Assembly (NCBI GenBank): GCA_029961685.1
Contig: JARWKL010000015.1
Coordinates: forward strand, 24,645,220-24,709,219
Length of the DNA: 64,000 bases
Source of the DNA: Aristolochia californica
Taxonomy: Eukaryota > Streptophyta > Magnoliopsida > Piperales > Aristolochiaceae
Direction of reading: 5' to 3'
Both the position numbers and the translations under genes were made by a program. The notes under the pieces were generated by a model. That model saw nothing but the letters and a program-made list of their open reading frames with translations, had not been told where the DNA came from and ran no database searches. Of the stretch, positions 23,211 to 37,279 are shown piece after piece. Each line of letters opens with the position of its first letter. The stretch's first letter is position 1.

Positions 23211-23558
23211 ATGTCGAAGGAATCAAGACCAGAGCGTATTTGTACTCATTGTGGTGAGACTGGGCTTACAAAGTCAATATCTCAACGAAAATATGCTTTG
23301 GACTTGTTGAATGAAACTGATATGACAACATGTAGTTCAGTCAGTACTCCCATGGAAGAAAATCTAAAACTGGGAAGACATTCAGGTCAAATCCCTGCTA
23401 ACAAGGAACGTTATCAGAGACTAATCGGGAGGTTAATGTATCTTACACATACCAGAAAAGATTTAGCTTATATACTAAGCGTGGTTAGTCAATTTATGCA
23501 CTCTTTACGTGAAGAACATATGAATAATGTCAACTGTATCCTGCGTTACGCTACTTGA
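23211..23558 (+). pseudogene. Deletion fusion of Copia gag start to reverse transcriptase end
   Basis: One 115-codon frame opens with MSKESRPERICTHCGETG, the first half of a Copia gag CCHC zinc knuckle (CxxC). It jumps directly to the reverse transcriptase tail: SQRKYALDLLNETDM, TPMEENLKLG, YQRLIGRLMYLTHTRKDLAY. About 3 kb of the usual polyprotein is missing at the junction near 23272. The frame is open across the deletion and ends at a stop in the RNase H approach. Confidence 0.85.
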
Positions 23559-23599
23559 AATCATATCCAAGGAAAAGAATTTTATTTAAAAAGGGAGGT

Positions 23600-24031
23600 G
23601 ACTTGAAAATTGAAGGTTATATCGATTCCGATTGGGTTGGGTCAATAGAGGATCGATGATCTACATCTAGATACTTTACATTTATAGGTAAAAATTTGGT
23701 CACTTGGAGAAGTAAAAAACAAGAGGTAGTGGCTAGATCATCAACTGAAGCTGAATACAGGGGAATGGCCAAGGCAATATGTAAGTTATTATGGATTAAG
23801 AATCTGCTGCAAGAACTACACATTGAGCAAACAAGTCCTATGAACTTGTACTATGATAGTAAGGCAGCATGTGATATTGCCCACAACCCAGTCCAACATG
23901 ATAGAACCAAACATGTTGAACTTGATAGGTATTTTATCAAGGAAAAGCTAGAAGCAAGAAACATTGAAGTCCTTCATGTTCAATCTGAAGGTCAGCTTGC
24001 CGATGTACTGACCAAGGCAGTGTCTTACTGA
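23600..24031 (+). pseudogene. Copia RNase H, largely open
   Basis: After a frameshift the pol tail continues: VTWRSKKQEVVARSSTEAEY, GMAKAICKLLWIKNLL, YYDSKAACDIAHNPVQHDRT, KHVELDRYFIKEKLE and QLADVLTKAVS. These are the standard Copia RNase H blocks through the LADxLTK terminus. It is not expressed as an intact polyprotein here. Confidence 0.88.
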
Positions 24032-24095
24032 GCTTTTATTAATTGTCTTGACAAGTTAGGCAAGAGTGATATTTAAGCACCAACTTGAGGGGGAG

Positions 24096-24291
24096 TGTTG
24101 AGATTCCTTCCTGTAACAAGAAAGATATTATTTCCTTCTCTTAAAAATCCTGTAATCCGTATAATTGTGTAATCACTGTAAATCTTTCTCAATCATTCCA
24201 CGTATAGATTATTACAATCTATAAATCGGCTATTTAAGCTCGACAATGTGAAAGCAATTAAACAATAGGAATTGAATTCTTATTCTCGACT
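24096..24291 (+). repeat. 3' LTR of the Copia element
   Basis: 196 bp. Differs from the 5' LTR by about two dozen substitutions and small changes, so the insertion is old although its ends are intact. Confidence 0.92.
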
Positions 24292-24486
24292 TTTTATACT
24301 CTGGTTCACTTACTCCATGAGAAAACCTAACGGTTACCACTAGTATTCCATTCAAAAAGAAGAGAGTACCGAAGCTAGAATTCATCTTCTCTAAAACTCA
24401 TCTAATGATCTCTTTGAAAGAGTCCAAATTATATTTCTGAGATAAACTTTCTTTTTTAAGGTTGAAATTTCTTAAAAGTGAAATTA

Positions 24487-24490
<4 letters not shown>

Positions 24491-24564
<74 letters not shown>
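24491..24564 (+). repeat. (CT)37 microsatellite
   Basis: A perfect CT dinucleotide tract of 74 bp. A length-variable marker candidate; it probably belongs to no gene. Confidence 0.95.
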
Positions 24565-24569
<5 letters not shown>

Positions 24570-24936
24570 CATGTTACAACTTATAGAATTTAATTCCAAA
24601 AACACAGAAAAGGTTAGAACAAGGATTCACTGCTTACGGTCAAACTCAAGGTTATACACATGGTTGTACTGCTCATACTTAAAAACCAACTCAACCAATT
24701 GAAAATCCGAGTTAATCCTAGACTCAGGCCTTTGGAAAGAGAGAAGCACCCAAAGTAAAAGGGAAAACTCCACCCATATCCAACTTGTCATTTTTCAAAA
24801 CCGAGTTACAAGTATACTCACCGAGTCACTATACAAATCACTATACAAATTAAATTAGTACGTAAAAATTGAATGGAAATAGAAATTAAATTTTGAAAAA
24901 TATTACTTTTTTTTTGTTGTAAAATTTACAATTCTG

Positions 24937-25984
24937 AGTCAAGAGTCAACATGGGCAAAAACAGACTGAAAAAAGAAATTCCCCATGTGGGAAAAAGGCA
25001 TCTTTGCAGATTTTCTCAAATAAACGAGTTCTACGGTCAGGATCGAGCCATCATTATCATGGCGACACTGGCTGCCGTCTGACGGTCCGACTTTTCGTCT
25101 GGTCAACATTCCATGTCCCCTCGCTGCCCCGCAAATAAAGGGAAGTCAATAGTCAAACTTAGTGGTGGGTCCAACCTGCCAAACCTTTCTTGTCTAATCA
25201 CGGATTAGTGACCTTCCCCATAAACTCTTAACTCGGTCACTGACTCATTTTTCTGTAGATCCGAGTGACTAGGAAGAGTTGGGTGGGATTCTGAATCGTT
25301 AACCACCTGGTCGATCTGCATCCGACTCTGATAAAGAAATTGCATTTTTGGGTTGTCCAGATCGAACTACTTGATTGGATTGAGTCGGACGAATCGGACC
25401 AAAACTGAGTCGAGCGAGTTTATTCTGTAATCATAGATGAGAGTAAAGATCTTGACTCGTTCATGTTTTTTTGGTTAATCAGGAAGCCTTCACTTCGCTG
25501 TCCTTCCACGTCAGCCATGACTAAACGTGGGCGCCACGTGGTAGGAAACCGTGCAGGCTGCAGCCGCCTGTTTGTCTCATGCCCCCCCTCCCGACTGGGC
25601 TCTTCGACCCGGACCGGACTGCCAGGTGGGTCTAATTTTATGAGGCAACTCTTAACGGCGATTAACAACTTTCCCTGGACTACCCCCAGATCATCTATCC
25701 AACGGTCAAGATTGCATCGATTTTAGATTTCTATGACGACGATTCGTCTTCGCAGCAGTCACCTACTCCCGAGTCAGCCGCAGGCGACATCGTCTTCGTC
25801 GTGCACTTCTCTCCGACGTCACTATATGACCATCACTGGTTCCTTCCTCGAACCTCTGCTTCTCTCACCTCCCTCTCTGTCTTCCAGAAACCCAACCCCC
25901 CCGTCTCCCCTATCTCGCCTCTCTCGTCTACTAATCGACGGTCAAGATCCCCCGCTGTCTCCGCTTGACCCCGCGACTATAAAT
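24937..25984 (+). promoter_or_regulatory. Promoter of the VQ gene: W-boxes, G-box, TATA
   Basis: Nine W-box cores (TTGACC/T or complement) lie within 1.05 kb: 24937, 24944, 25101, 25144, 25151, 25452, 25704, 25940 and 25965. A G-box CACGTG is at 25535-25540, and TATAAAT at 25978-25984 lies about 85 bp before the start codon. W-boxes bind WRKY factors, the known partners of VQ proteins, and the G-box is the MYC2-type jasmonate element. Regulation by WRKY and jasmonate is thus plausible but inferred. Confidence 0.6.
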
Positions 25985-26067
25985 GATTCCCCGTGTCTTT
26001 CTTCTATCTTCTTATTTTCAATCTCTGTAACTGAGTGCAAAGAGCTGAGAACTTCGATTCCCCCTCC

Positions 26068-26709
26068 ATGGCGATGAGCGAGACTCCTTCTGAACCGACC
26101 GACTGGACCCAGTTTTACCATTTGTCGCCCGGGCAGGTGGTGGCTCCTTCTTCGTCCGTGGCAGCGGAATCCGTTGTTGTCACCACGACTACCGCGACGG
26201 CTACCGCTAATCCCAGCTTAGGCTCCGGCGGGTCATATTCTCATATCGAGGGTCGAGTCGGGAAGTCGGCGAGGAGGCGCTCAAGGGCGTCGAGGCGGGC
26301 GCCGACGACGCTGCTGAACACCGACACCACCAACTTCCGTGCCATGGTGCAGCAGTTCACCGGCGTTCCCAGCGTGCCATTCTCCTCTAATTATCAACCT
26401 GCCGGTGGCGGTGGGATGAGTTACGGGTTAGGTGAGCCACCCCGCCAGCAGACGGTCGTTGCTCCTACGTCCTCGGATTACTATCCTCGCCATCATCTTC
26501 AGCAGCAGCAGGAAGGGGCCATGTTTTCTTTGGGCCACGGCAATGAATCCTTCCACCCACTTTTTACTAACCCAAGATCCACCTCGGAGATCTCAGAAGA
26601 CTTCCTGGAGATTCTTTCATCTTCTTCTTCCCAGATTCTGCCCAGACAGGCTCCTGGACAGAACAACAACAACAACAACAATAGTAACAATTATGGGTAC
26701 ATTTTGTGA
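26068..26709 (+). CDS. VQ-motif transcriptional regulator, VQ22/JAV1-like
   Basis: An intronless 213-residue protein. The VQ motif FRAMVQQFTG is at 90-99, preceded by a basic patch KSARRRSRASRR (66-77) and the APTTLLNTDTTN stretch typical of the VQ22/JAV1 group. Low-complexity Ser/Thr/Val (31-50), His/Gln (about 155-165), Ser (about 195-200) and Asn (206-213 area) tracts surround it. VQ proteins are nuclear and bind WRKY factors. JAV1 represses defence genes until jasmonate triggers its loss. The first ATG after the TATA box (26068) is chosen; a second Met two codons later is equally usable. Intronless structure is normal for this family. The JAV1 assignment rests on the motif context, not on a tree. 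Confidence 0.88.
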   Translation: MAMSETPSEPTDWTQFYHLSPGQVVAPSSSVAAESVVVTTTTATATANPSLGSGGSYSHIEGRVGKSARRRSRASRRAPTTLLNTDTTNFRAMVQQFTGVPSVPFSSNYQPAGGGGMSYGLGEPPRQQTVVAPTSSDYYPRHHLQQQQEGAMFSLGHGNESFHPLFTNPRSTSEISEDFLEILSSSSSQILPRQAPGQNNNNNNNSNNYGYIL

Positions 26710-27290
26710 ACCAACCAGAGAGATAACCACATCCAATCCATCACAGAGACATTGACTAATTAGTGTAAATATCGCCATTTCCTTTGTTGCCTTTGCAGAA
26801 ATTTGTATTCCAGAGCTTATCAGATACTTCATAATATATAAGATTACACCCATTTTTATTTTTCATTCCACGAATTCAACGGCCCCATCTCGATCGAAAA
26901 TTATAAAGTTCTTTTTTATTTTTTGGGTCGAATGAAATCTGTATCCGAGGCAGTGTACATGATCTTCTTCCACAGGCAAGAGCTTCCGATTCTTTCTCGG
27001 GATCGGATCGAAGCTTTTCGCTTTTCCCAGTTTGAACGTGTGCTTTGGGTTCTGACTCATGAGTTGCGAGGACTCTGAGGAAAAGTGGTCTTCTGGAAGC
27101 CATCAGTCGCTGCCAGAAATTTCGTAGAGAAGACGCTATTTTCATCTTTTCGTACAGTGAGAGGTAAAAAAGAGAAACAAGTGGGGACAGAGAGAAGAAT
27201 TCGGACCGAAGTGGGTCCCGCCTTTAAACGACATGCTTGGACTCCTAATTCCTCGGTCAAATTCTCTTTTTTAGATTTACATTTTTAATA
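26710..27290. other. VQ gene 3' flank
   Basis: Probable 3'UTR to about 26850, then unassigned sequence with moderately GC-rich stretches. Open frames on the minus strand at 26876-27260 have no recognisable domain and I do not call them. Confidence 0.35.
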
Positions 27291-30200
27291 AATATAAATC
27301 TTCGATGAAGTAAGGCATGAGACCATTTTTATTTTTATTTTTATATATAAATATATGATATGATGAGTAGAATTATAAATAAACTTAGAATCTACACATC
27401 AAAGCATTCTTTTAAATATTTTTATTTATTTATTTTTTAAAATATATCATAGTAAATAATAAAAAAAATCTGAATAGAAATCTGAATCTAGTTGACCTAC
27501 CTTCCACTTTTTTTTTTTTTTTTTGAAATAATCTGGTGGGGCTTTAGAAAGTTCAAAATGTCACTTTTCATGGCTATAAAAGTTACTCTTTTTATTTCTA
27601 AAATGCTTGTGGGACATAGACAAATGATTCTCTCCCACAAGTTAAGCACTAAATTATGCAAAATCATGAGAATCTATGTGTCAAGGAGACCCATTAAAAC
27701 AATTTAAAAAAATTAAATATTTTTTTTAAAATTTTTTTAAGAAGGGTTTGAGTAAAATTGGGATTTGATCAAAATTCACGTAAATGAAACTCATTCAATT
27801 TTTTTTGTTTTTTTCTTATTAGGTGTTGGCATGTATATACTGAGGGATTCAAACTTATTTCAACATCATCTGAACAAAACAAAAATATAGTTAAGTAGAT
27901 ATATTTTTTTATTTGAATTTTTTATAAAAAAAGTCAAAGCAATATGTAGCATTATCAAGAGACTCCAAGTTGAGGTCAAATGATTCTCTCCACATGTTAA
28001 GGCACTACAAATGTGCAAAATGATGGTTAGTGTATCAAGTGTTAAATAAGTTGGCTTTTTTTTCATAATTTAAAGCACAAAAATGTGCAAAACTACAACA
28101 AAGGTAAGTCATGAGAGTCATTCATCCTTCCTATTGATTGATGGGGAGACAACTTTGTTGATAAATACAACCTAACAAATCTAGGTTCCTTTGAGCTTCA
28201 CCTTGATCATAAAAAGAAAATTGTAATTTCCAAGGTACTTTCTTTTAGTTAAATCTATATGAAAACATAAGAAAATGAAATTTCTTTGCTTGAATTATTA
28301 AAAATTAAATTATTAAAAATGAATTTTCTTTGCTTGAATTATTAAAATGAAATGTCATTTGGTCGGACGATTGAGATAGCCGTTTTGCACCAAATAATTT
28401 TTCGTATTGGATCAACTGTGGGGTAGACATTCTGTAACATGTACATCCGAGTGGTACTGAATTTGAATAACCTAAGACATCTTAGATTTTGGAAACACTA
28501 ATCAAGATAATCTATATTATCTTGCATTATTTGTATGGAATAGTATAAGAGGTCAAAGACTATGAACTCAAGCAATCACATAGAGAGTTTACAAAGTAAG
28601 AATTTTTATTTTCTTATTACTACAATGTTTTACATTAAATTATAATATTGTTAATATTTTTATTTCTTATAAGAGGTCGCAATGTGATTTAGCCTACTTA
28701 GTGGTAAACCGATAAGAATAAGGTCAAACCTTGAATACTATTAGGTAACAATTGAAGTCATAGTGGACCTATTAGAGACTATTAGTCATTGGTGTGTGTA
28801 ATAGGAACTATCATTGTTTGAATCAGATATTGGTTATATCGACTGGAAGACCCGAGGCTGCAGGGCTACTAGTCCGAAGAGACTCACTCACCAAAAGGGT
28901 CGTTGCCATTGATTTAACAACGTCACATAACCTTACGCCAATTCTACAATTATATTATGAATATGTGAGTCTTGCTGTTTTTAAATGTAAGTGACTATGA
29001 TTAGATTATAAAATGGGTTCACTCCAACCCTAAATCCAAACTTCACAAGAACAAGGAGCAAATCGACAAGACTCGGAATCTCTCTCAAGTAAATTCCTAC
29101 ATGATATAGAATTACGGTTATCTATGCATATAGGTCTCATAAGACTAATGAACTCAATAGTTGCTTGTCTCATACTTAGGATCACTTATGCTACCATAGA
29201 AAAAAAACTGGAAGGAAAATTATTTTTCTTTGATTATTTTTTATTAAAAAATCTCTTTGTCTTGTTTTCTTGCGTTTGTGCGATCATAGAAAGCAATGGA
29301 AAAATTATGATTTTTGTGTTAACCCTAGAAATAAAATAATTTTTATATATAAAAAACAATAGGGTTGAAGTAAAAGGCACAAGATCAAGAACCACCTTAT
29401 TTCTTGTTGGTTGATTTTTTTTTTTATGATTTTCAATTAGAGCAATATGAAACTCATTTTTGTATCATTTTTAACATTTTTTAACGGTAAAAAGAATTGA
29501 GAGGGATCAAGGGGGAAAGTTTTTCATCCCCAAAAATGGCACAAACACAAGAAAATTTTAGTCAATGAAAAAATTTTCCCATGACATTTTTTTCCTACAC
29601 TTTATAGATAGCACAAACACATCCTTAGATGCAGCTTAGGAAATACAAAATAGGTAAATTGCGATCCTATTCATACAAAAATAGAACTATACAATTAGGA
29701 GTGGTTTTCTTCTCCCATTTTGGGTTTTATCCAAATTGGGTCTCTATGTCTTTTTATCTCCAACCTAAAGGGAAAAGTAGAAGATGGAATACAAGAAAGA
29801 AGTATGTTGTTCCACATCTTGTTGTAATTTTTTTGTAACCAAAATATTCAAGAAAGGGTAAAAAAAAAAAAGATGAAATTTTTATATCTATGAAGATTTT
29901 TTTCAACAAAAGAAAATCAAATACTAATTTTTTTTTTTCATTACAAACTGAAGTTATAAACTCCTCTTTGAGGGAAAGTGTTAAAGAGAAGGTTGGTGTG
30001 AATACGTTTCACATGTAAAATATTTATCTTTTTCATAAATTCAACATAGAAGATTTTTAGTTAACATTTTATATGTTAATGTAATTTGAATATTATTTTA
30101 CAAATTTTTTTTTTTTTTTCACCAGGGTAAGCAGCTCAGCATTCAAAAAAGAGAATGGTGAAATTCTCCAAAATACTCCGTATCTTACATTTTTTTTCAC
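27290..30200. other. AT-rich gene desert with short dispersed repeats
   Basis: No gene recognised. A segment CAAATGATTCTCTCCCACAA followed by GTTAAGCACTA (27622) recurs, diverged, at 27978 and in part at 28070. TTTGCTTGAATTATTAAAA is repeated at 28287 and 28329. The tract 28.38-29.05 kb has the more even base composition of old LTR sequence, but I cannot name a family. Confidence 0.4.
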
Positions 30201-30267
30201 ATGTTAACAGATATTACTATCAATGTCAACACAAGCAGTTTGGTACAAGGGAAAAGACAATAAGAGC

Positions 30268-31325
30268 AGTACCTCCAAATTGCCAAGAGGCTGAGGTATT
30301 CCAATAGACTTCATGATGTTCCGAGATAAAGGTCTTTTACAACAAGACCAGCGGAAGACGTCAATGATATTTTCACGGTCTGTGCGATATCTATCATGGG
30401 CACTGTGATTATGAGGCTTTTCTGACTCCAATTCTGCTGCATGAGATGTCCCCAATGAACCATTGCTAACAGCCTTCTCCCGTTAAAACAAAGCTCATAT
30501 CTACACAGAAAAACATGCCAAATATATTCACAAATGGTGATTAAGGAATACTGTATCCAGGATATGGCAAGCACTAACTATAAAGTAATTTAATCTTTTT
30601 TTTTTTTCTTTTTTTTCTGAGAAAGGCCGAATGTTATTAAAAAGCAAGAGTAAAATTGTTAGCAATTCAAAGCTACACCTTAAAGAGATTATTTGTCATC
30701 TACTTTAACAACAAATCAAAAAGGTCAAAATTGTCAAGGGCATCAAGCAGACCTGTAAACCACATACAAGAAGTTTATTCTGGAAGTAAATTTTCCTTAA
30801 ATTGAGTATTGTAGTTTCTTTGTCCTGAAAAAATTTCAGTGTACTTGAATGGCAAGTGCCTTGTAGAAATCAAATTAGGAAATATCTTCAACAATTTATA
30901 CATTCAAGTAATCAGATAAATGACTGAAAGATATTCTTCTCAGTTCAATCTCTAGCGTTTTGCTTCAAACTCCTATCATGGTCAGTTCTAGCCTGCCTTA
31001 TTTGCTTGTGTGTTCTTGTTCAAGATGGATATCCAAATTTCATGACAGCAATTCCTACCATCAACTTGTCTCATTTGAGATAATCTACCAGTAATTCTTT
31101 CTCTAACTTCACCAAAGAGTGCTCTTCTGGAAGTCTTCACAGGTAGCTAAAGATCCTCAAACCAACAAAAAAATTAAATTATACAAGTGCAGATCTGTGC
31201 TAGTTCTGAATGAGATGGCAAAAATCCAATGAAAGAAGCAAAAAGGTATACCATGGCTCATTGCAGAGGTTGTATTGTACTATAACTTCACGCACAAATC
31301 GTTGCTGCCTCAGAGCTTTCTACAA
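30268..31325 (-). pseudogene. Exon fragments of an unidentified plant gene
   Basis: Three minus-strand segments read like conserved coding exons. At 31319-31252 the sequence KALRQQRFVREVIVQYNLCN lies between a TGTAG acceptor and a GTATAC donor. At 31146-31050 there is LPVKTSRRALFGEVRERITG continuing RLSQMRQVDGRN, after a TTTAG acceptor. At about 30500-30273 there is ENIIDVFRWSCCKRPLSRNI continuing MKSIGIPQPLGNLE, with a GTACTG donor. I do not recognise the family. The phases of the first two segments do not join with the borders I can see, no ATG exon was found, and no 3' exons appear to the left, so it is likely broken or partly deleted. A possible untranslated first exon lies near 33592-33660. 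Confidence 0.4.
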
Positions 31326-31606
31326 CATGGTGACCAAGTTAAAAGTAAGCTTGGCAGAGATCAGATTAGGCCAACTAACACAAACGCATCTAGAAAAGAG
31401 CACATTTTCACATAGCCCCTGAAAATTCACAAAATTACACTTGTACCATTGTCATCTACTATACATAGATCAGGTTGTGAAAAGCAGAAAAAATACTCCT
31501 AAAATAGTAGCTTTATCTGATCCATATAAATGAGAGCAGATGCAGATTTTCATTTTAGCATGGAGCAAATGAATGGTCCACATTAGATAAGCAGTTCACA
31601 GCTCAA

Positions 31607-32909
31607 CTATAGCCTGCTAGTATCTGGTAGCTTGCCTCTGGATAACAGTTCTTTCATGCCCTTCTGACTCATATGGCCAAGCCTGCAATGCCACAAATCT
31701 GTTGTACTTTTTGCAACGGTAGTAGTAATAGTGTTATTCAAACTAGTAGTCGAATAGAGTGTACCGGTTTTCTTACCCCGAGCCAATACCAATACCCCTT
31801 TGGTGACCTCCAAGTGCTATCTGAGAACACCACTGCATGACCACAATCATTAAGCTGCCCAACAGAAATGATGTTCTTCTTCAACTCAGGAATGTGCCTA
31901 ACCTTTTGTAAAGTCTATTTTTCCCTGTTAGGGAGTGCAATGTCAATGTCTCCCATCCCCATCACGTTCAAAGCCTCTCCATAAACCAGATACACCTTCC
32001 CAAAGTCACCTGCAACATAGTTTTGCATTATCTCCCGATGGTAAGATGTATGGAAGGAAGCCCCTGAATCCAGTCATCAACTGGACTATGAACTGGTGCA
32101 TTCTGTACTTCTTCAGTTACCACATTAGCACTATTATTCTCGGTCTTCTTAAGGTTTCTACAGTTCTTCTTTATGTGGTCAACTTTGCCACAATTCTAGT
32201 AAGTTGCCTGCTGACCAGGCCATGACTTGCTTTTGCCCTTGTTATTTGATTTTGATCTGCCTCTGTTTAAGTTCTTGTCATGTGATATCCCTCGAGAATC
32301 AACATTCAATGCTGAACTCGAACTCGAGGTCTCACCTGAATCCCTCTTACGTACCTCCTCAGCCAAAATCAAATCACGAACGTCATCATATTTCAATTTT
32401 GATTTACCAGTAGAATTACTGACAACCATTCTCATGGTTTCCCAACTATTTGGCAATGAGGCTAATAGTATCAGTGCACGTATCTCATCATCAAATTCAA
32501 TTTCAACAGACGACAATTGAATTGTGATAGTATTAAAATCATTCAGATGTTGTGTTACAGACGTACCATCTGCCATCTTCAAATTGAATAATTTTTTCAT
32601 CAAATAAACTTTGTTATTCGCTGAAGGCTTTTCATATATACCTGACAAAGCCTCTATGAGACCCGCAGTCGTCTTCACCTTGCTGACGTTGTGTGCAACG
32701 GATCTCGACAGGGTTAGCCGAATGATCCCCAGAACTTGTCGATCTAACAGATTCCAATCGACCTCCTCCATTTTTTCCGGTTTCTTCCCCAACAGTGGAA
32801 GATGGAGTTTCTTCCCATACAGGTAGTCCTCTATTTGCATCCTCCAGTATCCAAAGTCCATACCATCAAACTTCTCGATCCCCGATACTTTCACTTCGTC
32901 TCCAACCAT
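31607..32909 (-). pseudogene. Copia gag and pre-integrase fragment
   Basis: The 237-codon frame from 32909 is a Copia gag (KFDGMDFGYWRMQIEDYLYG, then YLMKKLFNLKMADGTSVTQH and SLPNSWETMRMVV). It is followed by KSNNKGKSKSW and, out of frame, a CWxCGKxxHxKKNC-like zinc knuckle region. Farther on GKKTGTLYSTTS and LWHCRLGHMSQKGMKELLSR (31607-31813) give the GAG-pre-integrase HxxH block. Stops separate these parts. Integrase, reverse transcriptase and the 3' LTR are missing, so the element is truncated at about 31.6 kb. Confidence 0.92.
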
Positions 32910-32948
32910 CGTTTTCCCTCAGACCCGAACCTCAGCTCTGATACCAGT

Positions 32949-33563
32949 TGTTATGAAAAACGAACGACGATAGCAAAGTAATCACGCACAACACAATATT
33001 TTGTAGTTCGGCAAATTACCTACGTCAACAGGAGTTGCAGAGGATTTTTATTTCTTTTGAGGAATCACAATACAAGAGAGTCTCGAACCCTCTATGTTCA
33101 CCAGCGTCAAAAGAGTACTGAAGTGCACTGTTTTGGCAGCAGCGTCGTCTTGACACATGGCCTCTCTCTTCTGACAATGGCGTCGCCTCGAGAGCCCCAC
33201 GGTCTTCCGTCAACGGCGTCGCCTCTCTGCTGAGTCCCGATAGGCTTCTCTGTTTGCGCCCCTGTTTCTGTAAGGCGATGAAGGAACACACGATCGTCTG
33301 GTGAGGGAGGCTCCTCACCAACGTCGGGAACGAGGGGAACTGGTGAGGAACGATGCGAGAAAGCTCTTCCTCGTCTGCGATAGAACTAGGGCAAGGTTCG
33401 CGACAAAGACGAGGCCAACAAATTTCTCCCCTGTTTCTGTAAGTCCCGAGGGAGAGAAATTAAATCACGAGGGAGATTTAATTTCTCCTTGAATGTAGCA
33501 CACGCCATTTCAAAACAATTGAGAAATGCCCTAAGTGTGGACCAGACTCTACCGTACTCAACA
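32949..33563 (-). repeat. 5' LTR of the truncated Copia element
   Basis: On the minus strand it runs from TGTTGAGTACGG to CATAACA. The primer-binding site TGGTATCAGAGC (complement of 32935-32946) follows and the gag ATG is 26 bp further. It contains an imperfect internal repeat with GTTTCTGTAAG at about 33264 and 33431. No partner LTR remains, so insertion age cannot be read from it. Confidence 0.75.
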
Positions 33564-33591
33564 GAAAATTACAGCAAGAGTTCCCTTACCT

Positions 33592-34438
33592 CGTTGTGCT
33601 TCTTAGAAGCTCCTCATGCTTTGCTACTACCAATTTTGTAACTTTTTTCGGCTTTCTGCAGCTGGAATCGAAGGATGACAGATATATAAAGAGCTCTGCG
33701 GGTGAAAAATAGGGATGCTTAAAAACACTTGCCAAAACTGCAACATGTTCTAATTTGCTTTCCCATTTTACCCTCGTAACTGCAAACAGGAGAATGGCAA
33801 GCGAAGACGGTGAGAATTTTGGCTCGGTAATTGGAATTTTAGGGAAAATTAACGCGGAGATGTAGAGGCGCGCGCATCAGCCACACCTCGTCTATAGAGT
33901 AGAAGGCCATCACCCATTCGAACTCTTCTTCTTTCTTCACTACCTCTGTAAATGCTTTTGTTCAGAATTGAAGACGGGAAATACCAACACCAGAGGCTTA
34001 AACGGGCGGGTTTCCGCTCGGATGGTAAGGGATCCGCATACAGTCCGTTTATAGTGCCGGCATACCCATTTACTGAACTGCTACAAAATTTTGATTTTTT
34101 GAATTTCAAGGATGTGCATTATTCTTAAATCTAATTGAACAAAGCTTAAGTTTATGAGGCTACATACTGCCCGTTCACTTGTGGTCTACAACCGGTCAAA
34201 GGGTGACTCAACCGATGGACCCCACTCAATGGGCCCACTATGTAAAATATTTTAAAACTCGTCTCACCGTCAAGGGTCTCACGGTACCCACACCCTTTTG
34301 TAAACCCGATGCAGTTTCTCTGGAATCTCGCCATCATTTGGACGCGTGAAAGCCGTCCAGAGGGAGGAGGGCGGTCTGAACCGTGGGAAAAAAACCGACA
34401 CGATTGCAGGCGAGGCGCTGCGTGAGGGGGGATTCTCC
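33592..34438. promoter_or_regulatory. Shared upstream region between the unidentified minus-strand gene and CCT
   Basis: On the minus strand a TTTATATATCTG box (about 33680-33692) is followed by a short leader and an ACGAG|GTAAGG donor (exon end 33592), which looks like a noncoding first exon. The plus-strand CCT gene begins at 34439. About 0.75 kb would then serve two divergent promoters. No particular operator is clear. Confidence 0.35.

Positions 34439-37279
<2,841 letters not shown>

Larger units (their letters stand above)
22004..24291 (+). mobile_element. Copia LTR retrotransposon, internally deleted, non-autonomous, 2.29 kb
   Basis: Two LTRs of exactly 196 bp (22004-22199, 24096-24291) begin TGTTGAGATT. 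The primer-binding site TGGTATCAGAG starts at 22200, and the purine tract GAGGGGGAG ends just before the 3' LTR. The 5-bp duplication TTTTA flanks the element at 21999-22003 and 24292-24296. The core keeps a GC-rich leader (22.2-22.9 kb), a repeat block, the start of gag and the 3' end of pol. Most of gag, protease, integrase and reverse transcriptase are gone. Mobility would need enzymes in trans. Confidence 0.95.

Noticed and set aside
25733..26077. 114-codon frame just upstream of the VQ gene
   Set aside because: It runs across the TATA box and overlaps the VQ start in another frame. Its sequence is Ser/Pro/Leu low-complexity.
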